This document shows, in pieces, positions 6,096-9,768 of a DNA stretch of 9,768 bases; within the stretch, counting starts at the first letter, position 1; every line of letters starts with the position of its first letter. The notes beneath the pieces were generated by a model. The model made no database searches. It saw only the letters and a list, made by a program, of their open reading frames with translations, and was not told where the DNA came from. This DNA comes from Bacillota bacterium (lineage in GTDB: Bacteria > Bacillota > Clostridia > Oscillospirales > QAMX01), in NCBI GenBank assembly GCA_029778935.1, contig JAKPBM010000208.1, forward strand, positions 1-9,768. Reading direction: 5' to 3'. The position numbers were made by a program, and so were the translations under genes.

Positions 6096-8153
6096 TTACT
6101 GTACGCCGCGGTAGTAAAGTCCCCGCGTAAACTTTTCCGGTAAGGGGCAAGTACTTCCGCCCCGGTAGGCTTCCAGCACTTCCCTGCACCTTGCCGGCGG
6201 TTCGTCGGTAAACACCAGGCGCAACAGGGAAACGTCCGGCCAGTCTTCAGGCTTGTCCGCCAGCCAGAGCACATGGCCGTTCCAAAGCTGGTTCTGGCAG
6301 CCGTATTCTCTCGTCACATAAATCGGCTCGCCCCGGCGGTCAAAAATCGTCATGTCGCCCCGGCAGGCCTTGCAGTTTTGCATGACGCACCGCTTCAAAA
6401 GCATCAGCGGCAGCCGGCCGTATACCAGCATTTCCAGCGGCAGATACTGGGCCAGCCCCCGAATCTGCGCCAATGTCAGCTCAAACGACACCGCCGCCCC
6501 CGAAAGCCCCAGGCCTTTTGCCTGCATAAGGGCATGGGAATTGGTCAGGTTCAGCCCCGCGTCGCCGTAGACGGGCAGGCCGAATTCGGAAACTTTTGCC
6601 AGTGTGCCCAAACTGCCCGCCAAAAGGGCGGATACCCCGGCCTTTTCCGCCTTTTCCACCTGCCGCCGCACGTCTTTTTCCATCCCCGGCTCATACACCC
6701 GGGGCAGCGTCAGCACAAACTCGGTACCTTTCGGCAAAGAAGGCCATTTCTCCGGCTCAAAATCAAAGGGCAGGTACACCCTTTTCGGCGGTTCGGTTTC
6801 CAGCAAGGCAATAAGCTGCTCTTTTGTGCGGACGGAAGCGGAAAATTCCGCCTTTGCCGGCTTTGCCTGCCCTTGGGGTAAGGACGGTGTCGGGCCTTCG
6901 GGCCGGCCGGAAGGGAATATCCGCTCGCTAAGAGCGGCCAGCCCCGCCCGGCGCAGCGCGTTTCCCGACGCGGCGGAGAAGAACAGGTTAGGTTCTACAC
7001 GGATTTGGATGTCTTCTGCGTAAAAAGGCGAGCCCTTGCCCGGGGCCAGGCGGGCGGCCAGCTCTTCCTCCGTCACGCCGCGGCTTCTGGCCGGTTCGGG
7101 CACGTCGCCCAGCACTTCCGCCGTGTGCGTGCCGTCGGAAAGGCGCAGCCGGGCCGGCTTACCGGCGGCCAGCTTCGCCGTAAGGGAAATCCCGAACTTG
7201 GGAAACACCCGCTCCCTGGCGTAGAGTTTCTGCAGCTCTTCCAGCTTGGCCCGGTAGGCCTTTTCGTCCGGCTCTTCCCGCACGCCCTGCATGTCAGACA
7301 GGTTGCCCGCAAAATACCCGTCGGTAAACCCCTGGCGGGAAAACACCATGGCCAAATCCGCCAGTTCCTCCTGTGTAAGGTTTCTCTTTTCGTCGATGGC
7401 CCTTCGGAAGGCCGAACACACCGCCGCCACATACTCGGGCCGGCGCATTCTGCCCTCGATTTTTAAAGACGTAACGCCCATTGCGGAGAGTTCCGTCAAA
7501 TGGGCGCCCAGTGAAAGGTCCTTCAGGCTCAGCAGGGCCTGGGGGGCCTGTCCTTCTTTTCGATACAGGAGCCGGCAGGGCTGGGCGCAAAGCCCCCGGT
7601 TGCCACTTCGGCCGCCGAGCATGGCGCTGAAGTAGCATTGCCCCGAAAAACAAACGCATAACGCCCCGTGGACGAACACTTCCGTTTCCAGCCCGCTTTC
7701 CCGCGCGATGGCTTCCATCTGCCCCTTGGCCAGCTCCCTGGCCAGCACCACCCGGGTAAAGCCCAGTTCTTTGCAAAGCCGCGCCCCCTCGACTGAGGCA
7801 ATCGTCATCTGCGTGCTGGCGTGCAGCGTCAGTTCGGGGGCGACGCTTTGGGCCAGGCGGGCGACGCCCAGGTCCTGCACAATGAGGGCGTCGGCGCCGA
7901 TGCGGTTTAGAAAACGGATGTACTCCGCCGCTTCGCCCGCTTCCCGGTCCAAAAGCAGGGTGTTCATGGTCACATACACAAACACGCCCCGCTCATGGCA
8001 GAAAGCGACGGCTTCGGCCAGCTCTTCCTGTGTGAAATTCCGCGCGTTCCTGCGGGCGTTAAACCCGCCGCCGCCTAAATACACGGCGTCCGCGCCGCAG
8101 AACACCGCGGCGCGCAGCGCTTCCATACTGCCGGCCGGGGCAAGCAGCTCCAT
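6096..8153 (-). CDS. U32 family protein (RlhA-like, with C-terminal DUF3656-type region)
   Basis: A 685-residue member of the collagenase-like U32 family. The best-studied long homologue, E. coli RlhA, makes 5-hydroxycytidine in 23S rRNA, and relatives modify tRNA or build ubiquinone; many carry an iron-sulfur cluster. The N-terminal barrel starts MELLAPAGSMEALRAAV and has GADAVYLGG (20-28). The U32 signature region, roughly EVFVHGALC (158-166) to GQCYFS (171-176), is followed by GGRSGNRGLCAQPCR (180-194) and KIEGRMR (231-237). The cysteines here are C166, C168, C173, C189 and C193. A proline-rich linker (about 416-436) joins a second half with another cysteine group, C589, C594, C597 and C619. 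The ATG at 8153 follows AAGGAAGG. The length fits the DUF3656-bearing group (about 650-850 residues). The family is certain; rRNA hydroxylation is only the likeliest role, and peptidase activity is doubtful. Confidence 0.88.
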   Translation of the reverse strand: MELLAPAGSMEALRAAVFCGADAVYLGGGGFNARRNARNFTQEELAEAVAFCHERGVFVYVTMNTLLLDREAGEAAEYIRFLNRIGADALIVQDLGVARLAQSVAPELTLHASTQMTIASVEGARLCKELGFTRVVLARELAKGQMEAIARESGLETEVFVHGALCVCFSGQCYFSAMLGGRSGNRGLCAQPCRLLYRKEGQAPQALLSLKDLSLGAHLTELSAMGVTSLKIEGRMRRPEYVAAVCSAFRRAIDEKRNLTQEELADLAMVFSRQGFTDGYFAGNLSDMQGVREEPDEKAYRAKLEELQKLYARERVFPKFGISLTAKLAAGKPARLRLSDGTHTAEVLGDVPEPARSRGVTEEELAARLAPGKGSPFYAEDIQIRVEPNLFFSAASGNALRRAGLAALSERIFPSGRPEGPTPSLPQGQAKPAKAEFSASVRTKEQLIALLETEPPKRVYLPFDFEPEKWPSLPKGTEFVLTLPRVYEPGMEKDVRRQVEKAEKAGVSALLAGSLGTLAKVSEFGLPVYGDAGLNLTNSHALMQAKGLGLSGAAVSFELTLAQIRGLAQYLPLEMLVYGRLPLMLLKRCVMQNCKACRGDMTIFDRRGEPIYVTREYGCQNQLWNGHVLWLADKPEDWPDVSLLRLVFTDEPPARCREVLEAYRGGSTCPLPEKFTRGLYYRGVQ

Positions 8154-8174
8154 TGTATCCTTCCCTTCCGGTAC

Positions 8175-8507
8175 CTACTTGGCGCGGTACCGCTCGATTT
8201 CCAGTTTGGCTTTTTCCAGCTCGCGGCGCAGCTCGCTGATTTCCGCGCGCATCCGCATGTTCTCGCCCACGTAGTCCCGCATCTGCTGCACGAGGCTGTC
8301 GGCCGAGGTTTTGGACTTGAAGTATTCGTCGGTGACGGTTATACCGGCCAGCACCGCCGCCGTCAGCGGGGGCAGGCTGCTGGAACTTGTAATCTCGGAC
8401 AGTTTGTCGTCGAAATACTTGGCGATTTCCTGCACATGTTCCGGCGGATCATCGGCAATCACCGTGTAGTTCATGCCGCCGATTCTGACGATTACGCGAT
8501 TGGACAT
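8175..8507 (-). CDS. zapA: Cell division protein ZapA
   Basis: ZapA is a small cytosolic protein that binds and bundles FtsZ filaments at midcell. The 110-residue product has the family layout. An N-terminal globular domain begins MSNRVIVRIGGMNYTV (1-16), with the DPPEHVQEIAKYFDDKL segment (20-36) typical of ZapA. A central helix follows (about 48-66, LTAAVLAGITVTDEYFK), then a long charged coiled coil (about 70-108, with EISELRRELEKAKLEIERY) that drives dimerisation. The ATG at 8507 has GGGAG about nine bases upstream. The gene is the first after a strong promoter and lies 21 bases before the U32 gene, an adjacency I recall from other Bacillota. It probably leads the transcript that continues through U32, dut, maf and mreC. 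Confidence 0.93.
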   Translation of the reverse strand: MSNRVIVRIGGMNYTVIADDPPEHVQEIAKYFDDKLSEITSSSSLPPLTAAVLAGITVTDEYFKSKTSADSLVQQMRDYVGENMRMRAEISELRRELEKAKLEIERYRAK

Positions 8508-8571
8508 ATGGCAAAGCTCCCTTCCGCCCGCAAGTTGGGCGCGTTTGTCTTATGCATAAAATGATGTAATG

Positions 8572-8600
8572 ATTATATCATATTTTAAGCGAGATTTTAA
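8572..8600 (-). promoter_or_regulatory. SigA promoter with extended -10, driving zapA and the genes after it
   Basis: The minus strand carries a perfect -10 TATAAT (8572-8577) preceded by TG one base away (TGNTATAAT, the full extended -10 element). A -35-like TTAAAA (8595-8600, four of six matches) lies at the optimal 17-base spacing. Transcription should begin near 8565, giving a leader of about 58 bases. That leader contains a small CGCCC/GGGCG hairpin just before the zapA ribosome site. No terminator separates it from queT upstream, so read-through is possible. Confidence 0.75.
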
Positions 8601-8611
8601 GGGGCAAAAAG

Positions 8612-9121
8612 TTAACTTTTCTGCTCGTTTGACTGTTTCTCGGACACGCCCACAGCTTTCAGAAACCCCTTGTTTTTGGAAAGAAGCGTGAACACCGGCA
8701 GACCCAGCCCCATGACGGCCAAAGCCTCCCCTGCCATGACCGACACGGTCATCAGCCAGAAGGGGCCTTCGCCCAGAAGGGCCAGTTCCGCCCCGATGAT
8801 AAAGCTGAAAGCCACGGGGAACAAACCCGCCACCCACAGCTTCGGGCTGAAGGAAATGGCGGCGACGGACACGGCCGTATGCAGCGTGCCGAACACCAGG
8901 TCATACCAGCCGAAGGGGCTGAACAGGTTGGCCAGGGCGCAGCCGGCAATCAGAGAAAGGCAGTAATCCCTGCGGAAAAAGCAGAGGAACACCAAAATCT
9001 CCGAAATACGAAACTGCAGCGGGCCGAAGGCGATAGGCGCAACGGCCACCGTCAACACTACGTAGATGGCCGCCACCGCCGCAAGGCGCGCGATTTTAGC
9101 GGCCGGTTTTTCTTTTTGCAT
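8612..9121 (-). CDS. queT: QueT family transporter, queuosine-precursor uptake (ECF S component)
   Basis: QueT is the substrate-binding membrane subunit of an energy-coupling-factor transporter, thought to import queuosine precursors such as preQ1 for tRNA modification. The 169-residue product is hydrophobic throughout, with about five or six membrane segments. It carries family landmarks FGPLQFRISEILVFLCFF (32-49) and LIAGCALANLFSPFGWYDLVFGTL (57-80 overall), where the RISE and SPFG-YDxVFGTL stretches are characteristic. I chose the ATG at 9121 because an AAAAAGGAA site lies ten bases upstream and the product begins like other QueT proteins. A longer frame to 9196 would start inside the promoter. 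The ECF energising subunits are not in the window. It has its own promoter and appears to be a single gene, ending 104 bases before zapA without a clear terminator. The substrate is from family knowledge only. Confidence 0.92.
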   Translation of the reverse strand: MQKEKPAAKIARLAAVAAIYVVLTVAVAPIAFGPLQFRISEILVFLCFFRRDYCLSLIAGCALANLFSPFGWYDLVFGTLHTAVSVAAISFSPKLWVAGLFPVAFSFIIGAELALLGEGPFWLMTVSVMAGEALAVMGLGLPVFTLLSKNKGFLKAVGVSEKQSNEQKS

Positions 9122-9130
9122 GTCTGATCG

Positions 9131-9154
9131 TTCCTTTTTGGGCACAAGGCCAAA
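9131..9154 (-). promoter_or_regulatory. queT leader with alternative hairpins near the ribosome site
   Basis: In the 39-base leader predicted for queT, TTTGG (9150-9154) pairs with CCAAA (9137-9141) around an eight-base loop, leaving the Shine-Dalgarno AAGGAA (9131-9136) free. Alternatively the loop bases CCTT (9146-9149) pair with AAGG of the Shine-Dalgarno (9133-9136), hiding it. queT genes are often under preQ1 riboswitches, but the preQ1-I and preQ1-II consensus sequences as I know them are not present, and a simultaneous pseudoknot is sterically unlikely with no linker bases. This is a weak candidate only. Confidence 0.25.
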
Positions 9155-9166
9155 TTTGCTCTTATT

Positions 9167-9196
9167 ATTGTAACACGGCGGAAGGCGAACGGTCAA
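9167..9196 (-). promoter_or_regulatory. SigA promoter of queT
   Basis: On the minus strand TTGACC (9191-9196, five of six matches to the -35 consensus) and TACAAT (9167-9172, five of six to the -10) are separated by 18 bases. Transcription would begin near 9160, about 39 bases before the queT ATG. It lies after the terminator of the upstream gene, so it is the evident promoter of queT. One arm of an inverted repeat falls in its spacer. Confidence 0.75.
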
Positions 9197-9235
9197 TTCG
9201 CCCGAAGGCCCCCTATTACCACATTTTTCGCCTTC
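9181..9235. repeat. 9-base inverted repeat overlapping the queT promoter
   Basis: GAAGGCGAA (9181-9189) and its exact complement TTCGCCTTC (9227-9235) are 37 bases apart. The first arm lies in the spacer between -35 and -10 and the second upstream of the -35. A partial third copy, CGAAGGC (about 9203-9209), lies between them. The arrangement could bind a repressor across the promoter, or be a folding element if transcription starts further upstream. No regulator gene is nearby. Confidence 0.35.
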
Positions 9236-9274
9236 TCCAAACGGTTATGCACGCGCTATTTTCGCATGAAAGCA

Positions 9275-9316
9275 AAGCAAACACCGCCATGCGCGGCTGC
9301 ATGGCGGTGTTTGCTT
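9275..9316 (-). terminator. Strong intrinsic terminator hairpin after the right-edge gene
   Basis: A perfect 18-bp stem (9275-9292 with 9299-9316) encloses a six-base loop. On the minus strand it starts 19 bases after the stop codon at 9336, and its 3' side runs into a U-rich but interrupted tract (TTTGCTTTGCTTTC). The length of the stem, its position after a gene and the fresh promoter that follows make it the likely end of the upstream transcript. Confidence 0.8.
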
Positions 9317-9335
9317 GCATATTCTCTATCGCACG

Positions 9336-9768
9336 TTATCGCGCGTTGCGTCCGGACGCTTTTTTTACACAAATAAAGCCGCAAACTGCTATGATTGCCG
9401 CGGCCGCCGCTCCCAGCACAGTATAAGAAGAGGCCGGTTTCTCTTCCGGCGGCTCCGGCAGCGGGAGAGGGGCGGGTTCGGGCATGCCGTAGTAGATGAT
9501 GTTCCCGTTTTCGTTATGGGTCGGCCTGCTTTTCAGTTCTTCCACAGCGGCATTCACGATGGATATTAACTGCTTTTGCCCATAGGTTCGAAGAACCGTT
9601 TCCCCCGTGTTCTGGGTCTCTGCTTTATCCAGCACATGGAACAACGCGCCGTTTTCCGATACGGAAATCACGCCATAGGTCGCTAAATACGGGAAGGAAA
9701 CAAAATACGCCTTTTCCTCCGTCTGCGTTTCCGCCGCTATTTGCCGGAACAGATTTCCATACCCATCT
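9336..9768 (-). CDS. C-terminal part of an unrecognised membrane-anchored protein (cut by window edge)
   Basis: The frame is open to the right edge, so only the last 143 residues are visible. A GTG at 9671 could serve as a start, but the frame reads back without interruption (…AYFVSFPYLATYG before it), so the true start lies outside the window. I do not recognise the family. The visible part has a mixed alpha/beta region, then a polar segment ending YYGMPEPAPLPLPEPPEEKP, a proline- and glutamate-rich linker. One hydrophobic helix of about 20 residues (SYTVLGAAAAAIIAVCGF) and a short basic tail (VKKASGRNAR) follow. This is the layout of a protein held in the membrane by its C-terminus with its main domain outside, if a signal peptide lies upstream. 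It is not an LPXTG anchor. It ends in a strong terminator and is unrelated in transcription to queT. Confidence 0.75.
   Translation of the reverse strand, partial: DGYGNLFRQIAAETQTEEKAYFVSFPYLATYGVISVSENGALFHVLDKAETQNTGETVLRTYGQKQLISIVNAAVEELKSRPTHNENGNIIYYGMPEPAPLPLPEPPEEKPASSYTVLGAAAAAIIAVCGFICVKKASGRNAR

Noticed and set aside
8607..8620. 14-base palindrome AAAAGTTAACTTTT at the end of queT
   Set aside because: A palindrome with no loop and weak A-T pairs is not a terminator; it overlaps the queT stop codon and is probably chance.
9122..9196. N-terminal extension of QueT
   Set aside because: It would begin at the -35 element of the promoter; the ATG at 9121 has a proper ribosome site.

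Overview
The window looks like a chromosomal housekeeping region of a GC-rich Bacillota bacterium. The mix of genes (ZapA, MreC/MreD/PBP2, a MinD-like ATPase, methylglyoxal synthase, QueT) and their order suggest the Negativicutes/Clostridia side. That placement is inference from gene content and remembered gene orders, not a search. Every gene I can support lies on the minus strand, so transcription runs from right to left. Both edges cut a gene: the C-terminal part of an unrecognised membrane-anchored protein on the right, and the N-terminal part of methylglyoxal synthase (mgsA) on the left.

In transcription order: (1) the C-terminal part of a protein with a proline-rich linker and one C-terminal membrane segment (9336 to the right edge), closed by a strong hairpin terminator (9275-9316). 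(2) queT (8612-9121), a queuosine-precursor transporter subunit behind a near-consensus SigA promoter. (3) A second promoter with a perfect extended -10 element, then a tight run: zapA (8175-8507), a U32/RlhA-like protein (6096-8153), dut (5601-6035), maf (5000-5596) and mreC (4177-5019). (4) A 417-base gap without a gene but with several GC-rich inverted repeats. (5) mreD (3235-3759), mrdA/PBP2 (1141-3210) and a minD-like gene (381-1121). (6) A short gap with a plausible promoter, then mgsA.

Most of these genes serve growth and division. ZapA stabilises the FtsZ ring. MreC, MreD and PBP2 build side-wall peptidoglycan in the elongasome. Maf is a nucleotide pyrophosphatase linked to division arrest in some species, and Dut protects DNA from uracil. 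The elongation and Min parts look stripped down. No mreB or radC lies between maf and mreC, which overlap by 20 bases. No minC precedes minD, no rodA follows it, and the MinD-like protein stops where the membrane-targeting helix should begin. This could fit a coccoid or otherwise reduced lineage, but genes elsewhere in the genome cannot be excluded.

I found no mobile element, CRISPR array, rRNA, tRNA or defence system, and no clear new multi-gene system. The parts most worth a second look are the unexplained mreC-mreD gap and its possible RNA structures, the tail-less MinD-like ATPase, and the short queT leader.
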